From Bradyrhizobium sp. RP6 (GTDB lineage: Bacteria; Pseudomonadota; Alphaproteobacteria; Rhizobiales; Xanthobacteraceae): a DNA stretch of 64,000 nt. Position numbers and translations under genes: made by a program. Position 1 is the stretch's first letter. Every line of letters starts with the position of its first letter. The notes below the pieces were generated by a model. It did not search any database and was not told the DNA's origin. It was given only the letters and a program-made list of their open reading frames with translations. Shown here in pieces: positions 1 through 10,745 of this stretch. Location: positions 744,001 through 808,000 of the forward strand of contig NZ_RQIT01000001.1 of NCBI RefSeq assembly GCF_003837805.1, given 5' to 3'.

Positions 1-1
1 C

Positions 2-682
2 GGCGCTTCCTGGTTCGTCAATCCGCTGACGGCGCTCGGCATGACCGAGACGATGCGGCGGGAGAACCACAAGGCGCTCGTGCACACGGCTGCCGCTTCC
101 AATCTCGGCCAGATGCTCAACAAGATCTGCATCAAGGATGGCATTGGCCTCGTCAACATCGTCAGGAACAAGGAGCAGGCCGACATCCTGCACAAGATCG
201 GCGCCAAATACGTCGTGGATTCCAGCGCGCCTGATTTCATGGATGACCTCACCAACGCGCTGGTCGAAACCGGCGCCACGATCGCCTTCGACGCCGTCGG
301 CGGCGGCAAGCTGGCGAGCCAGATTCTGACCGCCATGGAAATCGCAGCCAACAAGACCGCGAAGGAATACAGCCGCTACGGCTCCAACGTGTACAAGCAG
401 GTCTACATCTATGGCAGCCTCGACACGCGCCCGACCGAGCTGAACCGCTCGTTCGGGCTGAGCTGGGGCGTCGGCGGCTGGCTGCTGACGCCGTTCCTTC
501 AGAAGATCGGCCCGGCCGAGATCGGCCGCCTGCGCCAGCGCGTGGCGTCCGAGCTGAAGACCACCTTCGCCAGTCATTACACCAAGGTGGTGTCGCTTGC
601 CGAGGCGCTCGATCCCGCCAACATCGCGATTTACGCCAAACGCGCCACCGGCGAAAAATTCCTCATCAACCCGAATAAATAA
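2..682 (+). CDS. Zinc-type alcohol dehydrogenase / quinone oxidoreductase family protein, 3' part
   Basis: The frame is open from base 2, so the N-terminal part lies left of the window. About 226 residues remain, holding the nucleotide-binding half of a medium-chain dehydrogenase/reductase: the segment HTAAASNLGQM near the visible start fits the NAD(P)-binding turn, followed by the alternating strand/helix pattern of a Rossmann fold (KYVVDSSAPDF, IAFDAVGGGK). Substrate cannot be deduced. The product ends TGEKFLINPNK; almost the same ending is found on the AraC-family protein that stops at 2596, which points to a duplicated gene tail (see findings). Before the insertion the metallo-beta-lactamase-fold gene at 2713 was probably its direct neighbour (inference). 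Confidence 0.8.
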   Translation, partial: GASWFVNPLTALGMTETMRRENHKALVHTAAASNLGQMLNKICIKDGIGLVNIVRNKEQADILHKIGAKYVVDSSAPDFMDDLTNALVETGATIAFDAVGGGKLASQILTAMEIAANKTAKEYSRYGSNVYKQVYIYGSLDTRPTELNRSFGLSWGVGGWLLTPFLQKIGPAEIGRLRQRVASELKTTFASHYTKVVSLAEALDPANIAIYAKRATGEKFLINPNK

Positions 683-707
683 CCGTGACCTGCGACGGCG
701 CGTGACC
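644..707 (+). repeat. Left copy of a 64-bp direct repeat (dehydrogenase gene tail)
   Basis: 55 of 64 bases match 2558-2621. The repeat covers the last codons and stop of the dehydrogenase gene plus about 25 bases beyond it. Sequences outside the two copies do not match. The copies bracket the SDR/araC pair. Confidence 0.8.
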
Positions 708-755
708 CGGGGCAGGGGCCGGCCGCGCCGGCCTATCCTGGCTTGATCGACACGT

Positions 756-1493
756 TCATGCCTGAGCAGTCGGGCGAACGACGATCTCGCCGACATCCAC
801 GCTATCCGGTTGCGCTATCGCGAAGGCGATGGCTTCCGCGATCGCGCTCGCCGGAATGGCCAGTGCCTTCATGCTGGCCAGCCCCTCCGCCCGTAGCACG
901 GAATCCGTCATGGAGGATGGCAGCTCGGTGTCGACATAACCGGGGGAGATGGTCGTCACCCGAAGCGACGGGCCGGCCTCCTGACGAAGCCCTTCGGAAA
1001 TCGCCCTGACAGCGTTCTTCGATCCCGCGTAGACGGCCATTGTCGGAACGATCTTGATGCCGGCGGTCGACAGGGTGTTGACGAAGTGGCCAAAGCCCTG
1101 ACGACGGAAGACGGGGAGGGCAGCAGCGATCCCGTAGAGCACGCCTTTCACGTTCACGTCGATCATATCGTCCCAATCGTCGACCCTCAGATCGTCAAGA
1201 CGGGAAATCGGTGCAATCCCGGCATTGTTGATCATGACGTCCAGCTTTCCGCATCGGTCCGTCGCGAGACCGACGAGCTTTGCGACATCCTCGCGCTGCC
1301 TGACGTCGGTGACGAGATACGAGGCCTTTCCGCCCTTCGAGGTGATGCTCGCGGTCAGCATCTCCAGCCTCTCGGAACGGCGTGCGGCGAGGATCACGAT
1401 GGCGCCACGTTCTGCGAGATGCCGGGCAGTGGCTTCGCCAATTCCGCTGCTGGCGCCCGTAATGGCGATGACCTTGCCTGCGATGCCTGTCAT
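756..1493 (-). CDS. Short-chain dehydrogenase/reductase (SDR)
   Basis: A 245-residue classical SDR, the usual length for the family. It has the cofactor-binding TGASSGIG motif near residue 12, NNAG (in MINNAGIAP), a catalytic Ser region (NTLSTAG) and the YAGSK catalytic Tyr/Lys pair. The start at 1493 (MTGIAGKV) is preferred because upstream in-frame residues are low-complexity Arg/Ser/Pro sequence unlike any SDR. It probably oxidises or reduces a small alcohol or ketone with NAD(P)H; the substrate is unknown. It is transcribed divergently from the AraC-family gene that begins 98 bases away, so that regulator is its likely controller. Confidence 0.9.
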   Translation of the reverse strand: MTGIAGKVIAITGASSGIGEATARHLAERGAIVILAARRSERLEMLTASITSKGGKASYLVTDVRQREDVAKLVGLATDRCGKLDVMINNAGIAPISRLDDLRVDDWDDMIDVNVKGVLYGIAAALPVFRRQGFGHFVNTLSTAGIKIVPTMAVYAGSKNAVRAISEGLRQEAGPSLRVTTISPGYVDTELPSSMTDSVLRAEGLASMKALAIPASAIAEAIAFAIAQPDSVDVGEIVVRPTAQA

Positions 1494-1581
1494 GGGCGTT
1501 CCATCCAATTCGTTGCGAGATGAAATTCGCATCGGTAGCGAGGATGATCTATGTTTGAAATGCTCGAAAATCGTCGAGATC

Positions 1582-1677
1582 GGATCAAGCCTTGGACAAA
1601 CTTTCGGACAAGCACTTCGATAGGCGCTTCGACAGGCACTTGGGCAAACAGTTGGGCAAGACCTTGGACCCTCTGTC
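1582..1677 (+). repeat. Degenerate 12-bp tandem repeat, about 7-8 units
   Basis: Seven consecutive 12-mers from 1582 to 1665 follow a consensus close to GGACAAGCACTT (for example GGACAAACTTTC, GGACAAGCACTT, CGACAGGCACTT, GGGCAAGACCTT); an eighth, weaker unit ends at 1677. The repeat lies across the proposed TTG start of the araC-like gene and is read as four-residue units DKLS-DKHF-DRRF-DRHL-GKQL-GKTL. Confidence 0.8.
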
Positions 1678-2596
1678 CCAGGCCTTCTCACTCTTGGACG
1701 TTCGCGCTGCGCGTTGCACGAGGTTCGAGGCGGGCGGGCATTGGTCGTATCAGTTCCCGGCAAAACCCGCCCTGAAGTTCGGCGCGGTCATCCGAGGCGA
1801 TTGCTGGATCGATTTTGGCGACGAAGCCCATCATCGGCTTGCCACCGGCGACTGTTTTCTTCTCGCCAATGCCCCAGCCTACGTTCTGGCCAACGACGGA
1901 CGCCTCGCTCCCGAAGACGGAATAGCGGCGTTCGATTGGGCGCGGTCGGATGTAGCGCGTGGCGCGGGGAGCGATACCGTCCTGCTTGCCGGCAGTTTTG
2001 GTTTCGAGGCATCGGACGCCGAGTTGCTGCTCGATGCGCTGCCTCGCTTTCTGCTCATACCATCGCGCAGTCCGTCGGCAGCCGTCATTCATTCCACGCT
2101 CCACATTCTCGACCTTGAAATCAGGGGGACGGGAATCGGAACGGCCGTACTCACCGACAGGCTGGCCGACGTCCTGCTCGTCCAGGTGCTCCGCGCGGCG
2201 CTGGATCAGGGTGCCGGCGAGGGACTTGGATGGATCAACGCGCTGGTCGATGCCAGGATCGGCAAGGCAATCAGGTTGATGCACGAAGACGCTGCTCATC
2301 CCTGGACCCTGGACGCATTGGCCGACGCGATCGCAATGTCGCGATCCGCATTTTCGAAGCGGTTCAAGTCCCTGGTGGGGCTGGCGCCGCTCGACTACCT
2401 CCTTCGGTGGCGAATGCGGCTTGCGCGCGATCAGATGCGACGCGGTGCGACCGTCTCGGCAACCGCCGCGCAGCTGGGATATTCGTCGGAGAGCGCCTTC
2501 GGGCATGCGTTTAAACGAATCTACGGCCATGCACCGAAGCAATACTGGCGTGGACAGGCCACTGGCGAAAAATTCCCCATCGTCCCGAATAAATAA
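1592..2596 (+). CDS. AraC-family transcriptional regulator with cupin-type sensor domain
   Basis: 334 residues from a TTG start at 1592; no in-frame ATG lies upstream of the sensor domain. Residues about 27-195 resemble the Cupin_6 sensor domain of AraC-type regulators (FGAVIRGDCWIDF, LATGDCFLLA). Residues about 225-320 are the two-helix-turn-helix AraC domain: LDALADAIAMSRSAFSKRF and the signature TAAQLGYSSESAFGHAFKR. AraC proteins normally stop near KQYWRG; here 12 more residues ending KFPIVPNK follow, and these correspond to the tail of the dehydrogenase ending at 682. The extreme N-terminus is encoded by a 12-bp tandem repeat, so the true start could be further downstream. It probably regulates the divergent SDR gene; the effector is unknown. 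Confidence 0.88.
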   Translation: MDKLSDKHFDRRFDRHLGKQLGKTLDPLSQAFSLLDVRAARCTRFEAGGHWSYQFPAKPALKFGAVIRGDCWIDFGDEAHHRLATGDCFLLANAPAYVLANDGRLAPEDGIAAFDWARSDVARGAGSDTVLLAGSFGFEASDAELLLDALPRFLLIPSRSPSAAVIHSTLHILDLEIRGTGIGTAVLTDRLADVLLVQVLRAALDQGAGEGLGWINALVDARIGKAIRLMHEDAAHPWTLDALADAIAMSRSAFSKRFKSLVGLAPLDYLLRWRMRLARDQMRRGATVSATAAQLGYSSESAFGHAFKRIYGHAPKQYWRGQATGEKFPIVPNK

Positions 2597-2621
2597 TCGT
2601 GATCTGCGAGGGCACGTCACC
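2558..2621 (+). repeat. Right copy of the 64-bp direct repeat
   Basis: This copy matches 644-707 at 55 of 64 positions. It supplies the last 12 codons and the stop codon of the AraC-family gene plus about 25 bases of spacer. Confidence 0.8.
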
Positions 2622-2712
2622 GAAAGAGTGTCTTGCCTTCTGAGCGACGCGGGGGATTATTCCGCCGCCGTTTCAAGCGGACGAACCGCAAGGCGCTCAG
2701 AAGGGACATTCC

Positions 2713-3711
2713 ATGACCGATCTCAATCGCCGTCACCTGCTCGCAGGCGCCGCCGCCATGGGCGCGGCGGCCGTCACCGGGCTCGGGCCCATCGCCGCGA
2801 ATGCCTCAGCCCCGCAGGCCGGGACACAGGCGCCGGGCTTCTATCGCTACAAGGTCGGCAGCTTCGAGTGTACCTCGATCAACGACGGCGCGCGCACCTT
2901 CCCGATGCCGGACAAGTTCGTCGTCAACATTCCGAAGGAGGAGGCGCTGGCGGCCGGCGAGGCGGCCTACATGCCGAAGGGCATGGTCACCGTGCCGTTC
3001 AATCCGCAGCTCATCAACACCGGCTCCAAGCTGGTCCTGATCGACACCGGCAATGGCATTGCGAATTTCGAGGCCAGCAAGGGCGCGGTCGGCCGCACGC
3101 TGCAAAACCTTCAGGCCGCCGGCGTCGACGTCAAGAATGTCGACGTCGTGCTGTTGTCGCATCTGCACCCCGACCATACCAACGGCATCCGTCTGGCCGA
3201 CGGCGCGCTGGCCTTCCCGAATGCGGAGATCATGGTGCCGGGCAAGGACTGGGAGTTCTGGACCAGCGAGGACAACGCCGCCAGGGCCGAGTCCAATCCC
3301 ATGATGAAGAACTACTTCGCCAACGTGAAGAAAACCTTCGCCGGCCTCGAATCCAAGGTGACGAAGTATGAGTGGGGCAAGGAGGTCGCGCCCGGCATCA
3401 CCTCCATCGCGACGCCCGGCCACACGCCGGGGCACACCTCCTTCGCAGTCGCCTCGGGCGACGCCAAGGTGCTAATCCAGTCCGACGTCACCAACATTCC
3501 GGAATTCTTCCTGCGCAATCCGGACTGGCACGTGGTGTTCGACAACGACGCCGCGATGGCGCAGGCGACGCGCCACAAGTTCTACGACATGGCGGCAGCG
3601 GAAAAGGCGACCGTGATCGGCTTTCACTTCGCCTTTCCCTCGGTCGGCCATGTCGAGAAGGACGGCGCCAAATATCGCCTGATTCCGTCGGCGTGGAATC
3701 CGACGATCTGA
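2713..3711 (+). CDS. Tat-exported metallo-beta-lactamase-fold hydrolase
   Basis: 332 residues. The N-terminus (LNRRHLLAGAAAMG, then a hydrophobic stretch and ANASA) is a twin-arginine signal peptide, so the folded metalloenzyme should be exported by TatABC. The metal site is clear: HLHPDH at residues 150-155, a third histidine in TPGHTPGH around 237 and an aspartate in QSDVTN near 257. The family includes AHL lactonases, glyoxalase II and aryl-/alkyl-sulfatases; the order of motifs resembles lactonase-like members, but the substrate cannot be assigned. A strong hairpin terminator follows at 3737. The next gene encodes an FMN reductase. Confidence 0.9.
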   Translation: MTDLNRRHLLAGAAAMGAAAVTGLGPIAANASAPQAGTQAPGFYRYKVGSFECTSINDGARTFPMPDKFVVNIPKEEALAAGEAAYMPKGMVTVPFNPQLINTGSKLVLIDTGNGIANFEASKGAVGRTLQNLQAAGVDVKNVDVVLLSHLHPDHTNGIRLADGALAFPNAEIMVPGKDWEFWTSEDNAARAESNPMMKNYFANVKKTFAGLESKVTKYEWGKEVAPGITSIATPGHTPGHTSFAVASGDAKVLIQSDVTNIPEFFLRNPDWHVVFDNDAAMAQATRHKFYDMAAAEKATVIGFHFAFPSVGHVEKDGAKYRLIPSAWNPTI

Positions 3712-3736
3712 TCTGCACGCGGTGTTTGCGCCAACC

Positions 3737-3770
3737 ATCGGGCCGCCGCTTGGCGGCCCGATTTGTTTGG
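3737..3770 (+). terminator. Rho-independent terminator after the MBL-fold gene
   Basis: A perfect 11-bp stem (ATCGGGCCGCC, 3737-3747, pairing with 3752-3762) with loop GCTT is followed by a T-rich tract starting at 3762, 26 bases after the stop codon. Confidence 0.78.
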
Positions 3771-3887
3771 GCCGCATTCGCGAAACGCAGCGTTTCCAAA
3801 TCGAACCAGTTCATGCACTTGCATCCATCGATCCGGATGGCTTAAGTGCCGTCCGGGCACTCCCGCTCAAGCCCTCAAGGACATTTC

Positions 3888-4439
3888 ATGGCCTACAACA
3901 TCGTCACGATCGCCGGCAGCCTGCGCAAGGACAGCTTCTCGCTCAAGATCGCCAATGCGCTCGCCAAACTGGCGCCTGGCTCGCTCAAGCTCGAGGTCGT
4001 CACGCCGGCAGGCATCTCGTTCTTCAACCAGGACCTCGAGGGCGCGCCGCCCGCGGACTGGCTCGCCTTCCGAGAGAAGCTCCAGAAGTCGAACGGCGTC
4101 CTGTTCGTCACGCCCGAATACAACCGCTCGATCCCGGGCGTCCTCAAGAACGCCATCGACGTTGCCTCGCGGCCCTACGGCAAGAGCTCGTTCCTCGGCA
4201 AGCCGGTCGGCATCATCTCCAACTCGCCGGGGCTGCTCGGCGGTGTCAGCGCGGCCAAGCATCTGCAGAACATTCTGCCGGGCATTTCCGGTCCCGTCCT
4301 CCAGCAGCCGGAAATCTACCTCAGTGGCGTCGGCGATGGCTTCGATGCCGAGGGCAACCTGACCAAGGACTCCCTGAAGACTGTGCTGCAGCAGTACATC
4401 GACGCCTTCGCCGCGCACGTCGCGAAGAACCAAGGCTAA
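3888..4439 (+). CDS. NADPH-dependent FMN reductase family protein
   Basis: 183 residues, typical for flavodoxin-fold NAD(P)H:FMN/quinone reductases. GSLRKDSFS at residues 10-18 is the FMN-phosphate loop, and PEYNRSIPG at 76-84 is the family signature for isoalloxazine contact. It would reduce free or bound flavin, quinones or azo compounds in the cytoplasm. The ATG at 3888 is chosen because AAGG lies 7 bases upstream and the protein then begins with the expected first beta strand (YNIVTIAGS); an upstream in-frame start would add unconserved residues. It stands alone between a terminator and a palindromic repeat. Confidence 0.92.
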   Translation: MAYNIVTIAGSLRKDSFSLKIANALAKLAPGSLKLEVVTPAGISFFNQDLEGAPPADWLAFREKLQKSNGVLFVTPEYNRSIPGVLKNAIDVASRPYGKSSFLGKPVGIISNSPGLLGGVSAAKHLQNILPGISGPVLQQPEIYLSGVGDGFDAEGNLTKDSLKTVLQQYIDAFAAHVAKNQG

Positions 4440-4455
4440 GGCCTCATTCTCTCCC

Positions 4456-4482
4456 TCATGCCCGGGACAAGCCCGGGCATGA
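4456..4482. repeat. Palindromic intergenic repeat
   Basis: A perfect 11-bp inverted repeat, TCATGCCCGGG (4456-4466) and its complement (4472-4482), with a 5-base loop, lies 16 bases after the FMN reductase stop. The same motif recurs at 46906-46930 as part of a larger element. It may also terminate transcription, though no T-run follows. Confidence 0.7.
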
Positions 4483-4541
4483 CGACTGGCGGTGGGGGGC
4501 GAGTTAGCACTCCCTTAACCAACCTGTCCCATCCTGCCACG

Positions 4542-4859
4542 ATGGTCTCCCGCGCCCGCCTGAAATCGATCCTGACTGGCCTTGCCCTCTATGCGATGGC
4601 GGCGGCCATCGTCGGCTATTTCGGCGTCAACGCCTATACCGGCAAGTACGGCCTCAACGCGCGCCAGGAGCTCGACCAGGAGATCATCGCGCTGACCAGC
4701 GAGCTGGCCCAGCTCAAACGTGAGCGTGCCAGGAGCGAACAGCGGGTGTCGCTGCTGCGGTCCGAGAAGATCGACCCCGACATGCTGGACGAGCGGGCGC
4801 GCTTCCAGCTCGACTATGTCAATCCGCGAGACCTCGTTCGCATGATCCCGGCAAAGTAG
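4542..4859 (+). CDS. ftsB: FtsB/DivIC-type septum formation initiator
   Basis: 105 residues: a short basic N-terminus, one membrane helix (about residues 12-30), then a charged coiled coil (ELDQEIIALTSELAQLKRER) and the C-terminal segment DERARFQLDYVNPRDLV, which is the conserved DivIC/FtsB pattern in alphaproteobacteria. The protein should sit in the inner membrane in the FtsQLB divisome complex. ATG 4542 is used; upstream in-frame residues come from the palindromic repeat and are not protein-like. ftsB upstream of the pdh operon is a familiar rhizobial arrangement, although eno, which I would expect nearby, is not seen. Confidence 0.88.
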   Translation: MVSRARLKSILTGLALYAMAAAIVGYFGVNAYTGKYGLNARQELDQEIIALTSELAQLKRERARSEQRVSLLRSEKIDPDMLDERARFQLDYVNPRDLVRMIPAK

Positions 4860-5006
4860 CGCATCCGCAGCTTTCGAAAGCGGCATCGAAAGCCGCTGCC
4901 GAAATCCGACATGCGCGTCTCAATTGCAGCGAAAGTCGTAGGCCTGGAACCCGGACGGCCGCCTTGACGGCCGTGCCGCAACGGGCGCATGGCTTCTGCG
5001 GTCCCT

Positions 5007-5024
5007 GGTTGACGCAGATCAACC
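5007..5024. promoter_or_regulatory. FixK/FNR-type box candidate
   Basis: GGTTGA-N6-TCAACC is a perfect dyad and contains TTGA-N6-TCAA, which fits the FixK2/FNR consensus. It is centred about 54 bases before the ATG of the GAF/Fis regulator. No experimental support; a chance match is possible. Confidence 0.4.
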
Positions 5025-5069
5025 GGGCAGCACCGGTAGTCTTTAGACTGCCATCCGGAGGAAACCGTG

Positions 5070-6029
5070 ATGAATGGGTCAATGCCCCGGCATCACGCGG
5101 CCCGTGTCGAGGCCGCCATCGCGTCAGGCCAGGCGGCTCGGTCCGCGCTCGTGGCCTCGTGGCGTCGTTCCTCCAGATTGCATCGTCTCGATCCCGGCGG
5201 CCGCGCCGCGCCGATGCGGCTGACCGAAGCCGAGCTCCACCAAGCGCGCGAACGTATCGCGCCGCTCCTGGCCGCGGCGCAAGGCGCGATGGATCGGCTG
5301 TATCAGGCCGTCGGCGCCGCGGGCTGCTGCGTGCTGCTCGCCGATCGCGAGGGCGTGCCGGTCGATCGCCGCGGCACGGTGGCGGACGATGCGACGTTTC
5401 AGTCCTGGGGCCTGTGGACGGGTGCGATCTGGAGCGAGGAGCACGAGGGCACCAACGGCATCGGCACCTGCCTCGTCGAGCAGCGTCCGCTGACCATCGA
5501 TCGCGACCAGCATTTCTTTGCCCGCAATACGCTTCTGAGCTGCACCGCCGTTCCGATCTACGATCACGAGGCGGCGCTCGCGGGTGTGCTCGACGTCTCC
5601 TCCTGCCGCGCCGACCGCACCGACGCCTTCGCCAGCCTGATCGCGCTCGCGACGGGCGAGGCGGCCAAGCGTATCGAGGCCGACCTGTTTCGAAAGGCTT
5701 TTGCCGATGCCCGCATCGTGCTGACGCAAGCTGCGGACGGAAGTTGCAGCGGCCTCGTTGCGGTCGATGCGGACGATCTCGTGATCGGCGCGACCCGCTC
5801 CGCCCGGGTGGCGCTCGGAATCGCGCCCGGCCGGGCCTTGCAGCCGGTGCCTGCCGCCGACCTTCTCGGTGGCGATGCCGCGCGCGATCACCTTGCCGGC
5901 GGCCAGCGGGCGGTGTTGCAGCGCGCGCTGCTCCGCGCCGGCGGCAATGTCTCGGCGGCCGCCAAGGCCCTCGGCGTCAGCCGCGCCACGCTGCACCGGA
6001 AGCTGAAGCGGTTCGAGCTGAACCACTGA
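5070..6029 (+). CDS. AcoR-like GAF / Fis-HTH regulator without a sigma-54 AAA+ domain
   Basis: 319 residues. The N-terminal two thirds resemble the sensor part of AcoR-type activators: a SWRRSSRLHRLDP start, then a GAF-like domain (about 70-200) with the signature EEHEGTNGIGTCL and TAVPIYDHE. The C-terminus (about 275-318) is a Fis-type helix-turn-helix, NVSAAAKALGVSRATLHRK. The central AAA+ domain with its GAFTGA loop, needed to activate sigma-54 polymerase, is absent; about 70 weakly conserved residues join the two ends without a visible frameshift. ATG 5070 has GGAGG 8 bases upstream; a GTG at 5067 is also possible. It directly precedes an aldehyde dehydrogenase gene and probably regulates it. 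Confidence 0.85.
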   Translation: MNGSMPRHHAARVEAAIASGQAARSALVASWRRSSRLHRLDPGGRAAPMRLTEAELHQARERIAPLLAAAQGAMDRLYQAVGAAGCCVLLADREGVPVDRRGTVADDATFQSWGLWTGAIWSEEHEGTNGIGTCLVEQRPLTIDRDQHFFARNTLLSCTAVPIYDHEAALAGVLDVSSCRADRTDAFASLIALATGEAAKRIEADLFRKAFADARIVLTQAADGSCSGLVAVDADDLVIGATRSARVALGIAPGRALQPVPAADLLGGDAARDHLAGGQRAVLQRALLRAGGNVSAAAKALGVSRATLHRKLKRFELNH

Positions 6030-6071
6030 GCTCAGCCGTTTCGTCACTCGCAGTGACGGGCCGGTCCACGA

Positions 6072-6091
6072 CTGTCGCAGAAGTGCGACAG
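6072..6091. promoter_or_regulatory. Inverted-repeat operator upstream of the aldehyde dehydrogenase gene
   Basis: The 8-bp arms CTGTCGCA and TGCGACAG with a 4-base spacer form a perfect dyad 115 bases before the ALDH start. Position and symmetry fit an upstream activating site for a Fis-HTH dimer such as the adjacent AcoR-like protein. Confidence 0.5.
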
Positions 6092-6205
6092 GTCCGCCCG
6101 GCCATCGCTTCCGCCCGCGCTGACAGAAAACACCTCCCGCATCATCGTCGGCGCAAGTCGCGAACAGGCGACGACAAGCGCAAACAGCAACATCGGGAGT
6201 GATCA

Positions 6206-7723
<1,518 letters not shown>

Positions 7724-7734
7724 TCGGGTTTCCG

Positions 7735-7768
7735 GAGCGGGCGGCGCCGTTTTCGGCGTCGTCCGCTC
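7735..7768 (+). terminator. Imperfect hairpin after the ALDH gene
   Basis: A 15-bp stem with 13 matched pairs (7735-7749 with 7754-7768) and a TTTT loop lies 12 bases after the stop. There is no T-run, so termination is likely but unproven. Confidence 0.5.
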
Positions 7769-7994
7769 TGAAAGCCGGCGGCCACGTGGCCCAACCGTTC
7801 TCGATCCGCTCACGAATCCGCGCGCGCCAATGGCGCGCATAGATTTGTTGCCCGATCAGCGCCAAAGATTTTGAAATATTTCGATCACGTTGCAGTGCGG
7901 CATAATGAAAGTCGCGCCATGCCGCCGCGGTGCTTTCCAAGGGCGTTTGACTTGGGTTAGAGAGGGCGAAAGTTTTCTCTGACCCGGAATTCCC

Positions 7995-9017
7995 ATGGCC
8001 GCCCCCAAGAAAGCCGCCGCAAGCCCTCCACAGGACAAGACCAACGGCGGTTCGCCTCCGGAATTCACCAGGGAGCAGGAGCTCAAGGCGCTCCGCGACA
8101 TGCTCCTGATCCGCAGGTTCGAGGAAAAGGCCGGCCAGCTCTACGGCATGGGCGCGATCGGCGGCTTCTGTCACCTCTATATCGGCCAGGAAGCCGTGGT
8201 GGTCGGAATGCAGATGGCGCTGAAAGAGGGCGACCAGGTCATTACCGGCTATCGCGATCACGGCCACATGCTTGCCACCGGCATGGATGCCAACGGCGTC
8301 ATGGCCGAGCTCACGGGCCGCCGAGGCGGCTACTCCAAGGGCAAGGGCGGCTCCATGCACATGTTCAGCAAGGAGAAGCACTTTTATGGCGGCCACGGCA
8401 TCGTCGGCGCCCAGGTCTCGCTCGGCACCGGTCTCGCCTTCGCCAATCACTATCGCGGCAACGATAATGTCAGCGTCACCTATTTCGGCGATGGCGCGGC
8501 CAACCAGGGCCAGGTCTACGAGAGCTTCAACATGGCGGAGCTCTGGAAGCTGCCGGTGATCTACGTCATCGAGAACAACCGCTACGCCATGGGCACCTCG
8601 GTCTCGCGCGCCTCGGCGCAGCAGGATTTCTCCAAGCGCGGCGCGTCCTTCAACATCCCGGGCAAGCAGGTCGACGGCATGGATGTCCGCGCCGTGAAGG
8701 CTGCGGGCGAGGAGGCGGCGGCCTGGTGCCGCGCCGGCAAGGGTCCCTTCATCCTGGAGATGCAGACCTACCGCTATCGCGGTCATTCGATGTCCGACCC
8801 TGCAAAATATCGCACACGCGAGGAGGTCGAGAAGGTCCGCCACGACCAGGATCCGATCGAGCAGGTGCGCAACCGCCTACTCGCGGCCAAGGTCAGCGAG
8901 CAGGACCTGAAGGCGATCGACGCCGAGGTGCGAGACATCGTCAACGCGTCCGCTGATTTCGCCCAGCACGATCCCGAGCCGGATGCCGCCGAGCTCTGGA
9001 CCGACGTTTATCGCTGA
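7995..9017 (+). CDS. pdhA: Pyruvate dehydrogenase E1 component, alpha subunit
   Basis: 340 residues. This is the thiamine-diphosphate-binding half of the E1 heterotetramer that decarboxylates pyruvate. The TPP motif runs from GDG (165-167, in [10 protein letters not shown]) to ENN (193-195); the loop [19 protein letters not shown] near the C-terminus is the typical E1alpha active-site/phosphorylation-loop region. An Ala/Lys/Pro-rich N-terminal tail of about 25 residues precedes the domain, as in other rhizobial PdhA. It heads the pdh operon, 28 bases before pdhB, and the 271 bases upstream hold the likely promoter. No clear Shine-Dalgarno is visible. Confidence 0.97.
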   Translation: MAAPKKAAASPPQDKTNGGSPPEFTREQELKALRDMLLIRRFEEKAGQLYGMGAIGGFCHLYIGQEAVVVGMQMALKEGDQVITGYRDHGHMLATGMDANGVMAELTGRRGGYSKGKGGSMHMFSKEKHFYGGHGIVGAQVSLGTGLAFANHYRGNDNVSVTYFGDGAANQGQVYESFNMAELWKLPVIYVIENNRYAMGTSVSRASAQQDFSKRGASFNIPGKQVDGMDVRAVKAAGEEAAAWCRAGKGPFILEMQTYRYRGHSMSDPAKYRTREEVEKVRHDQDPIEQVRNRLLAAKVSEQDLKAIDAEVRDIVNASADFAQHDPEPDAAELWTDVYR

Positions 9018-9045
9018 ACGCGCGCAAGCTTTCTTTGGAGTCGAT

Positions 9046-10437
<1,392 letters not shown>

Positions 10438-10440
10438 ATC

Positions 10441-10743
10441 ATGGCGGGTCCCAAGGAGCAGCCACTGCCACCCGACGTCATGGACCGCGAGGACGCGGTC
10501 GAGATCCTGCGCGTGTTCGTGCTGGACGGCGGGCTGTCGATGGCGTTCCAGCGCGCTTTCGAGGAGCCCGACATGTGGGGCCTCCTGCTCGTCGATCTCG
10601 CCCGCCATGCCGCGCGCGCCTATGCGCGCGAAAGCGAATACACCGAGGAGGACGCGTTGAACCGGATCCTCGACATGTTCCAGGCCGAGATCGAGCGTCC
10701 CACCGACACCGGCACCACGACGCCGCGCGGCAAGGGGCACTGA
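10441..10743 (+). CDS. DUF5076 domain protein
   Basis: 100 residues, soluble and acidic, starting 3 bases after the pdhB stop and ending 2 bases before the deaminase start, so translation is probably coupled within the pdh operon. The sequence (EILRVFVLDGGLSMAFQRAF, WGLLLVDLARHAARAY) matches my recollection of DUF5076, a small family found beside pdh genes in rhizobia. No enzymatic motif, cysteine cluster or membrane segment is visible. Function unknown; the position suggests a role in assembling or modulating the dehydrogenase complex, which is inference. Confidence 0.85.
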   Translation: MAGPKEQPLPPDVMDREDAVEILRVFVLDGGLSMAFQRAFEEPDMWGLLLVDLARHAARAYARESEYTEEDALNRILDMFQAEIERPTDTGTTTPRGKGH

Positions 10744-10745
10744 CC

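Noticed and set aside
644..2621. Integrative element or transposon
   Set aside because: No integrase, transposase or terminal inverted repeats; the duplicated gene tail alone does not define a mobile element.
4505..4520. CIRCE heat-shock element (TTAGCACTC)
   Set aside because: Only the left half is present; the matching GAGTGCTAA is absent.
5070..6029. Frameshifted full-length sigma-54 activator
   Set aside because: The frame is continuous with no AAA+ fragments in other frames; the short form looks genuine.
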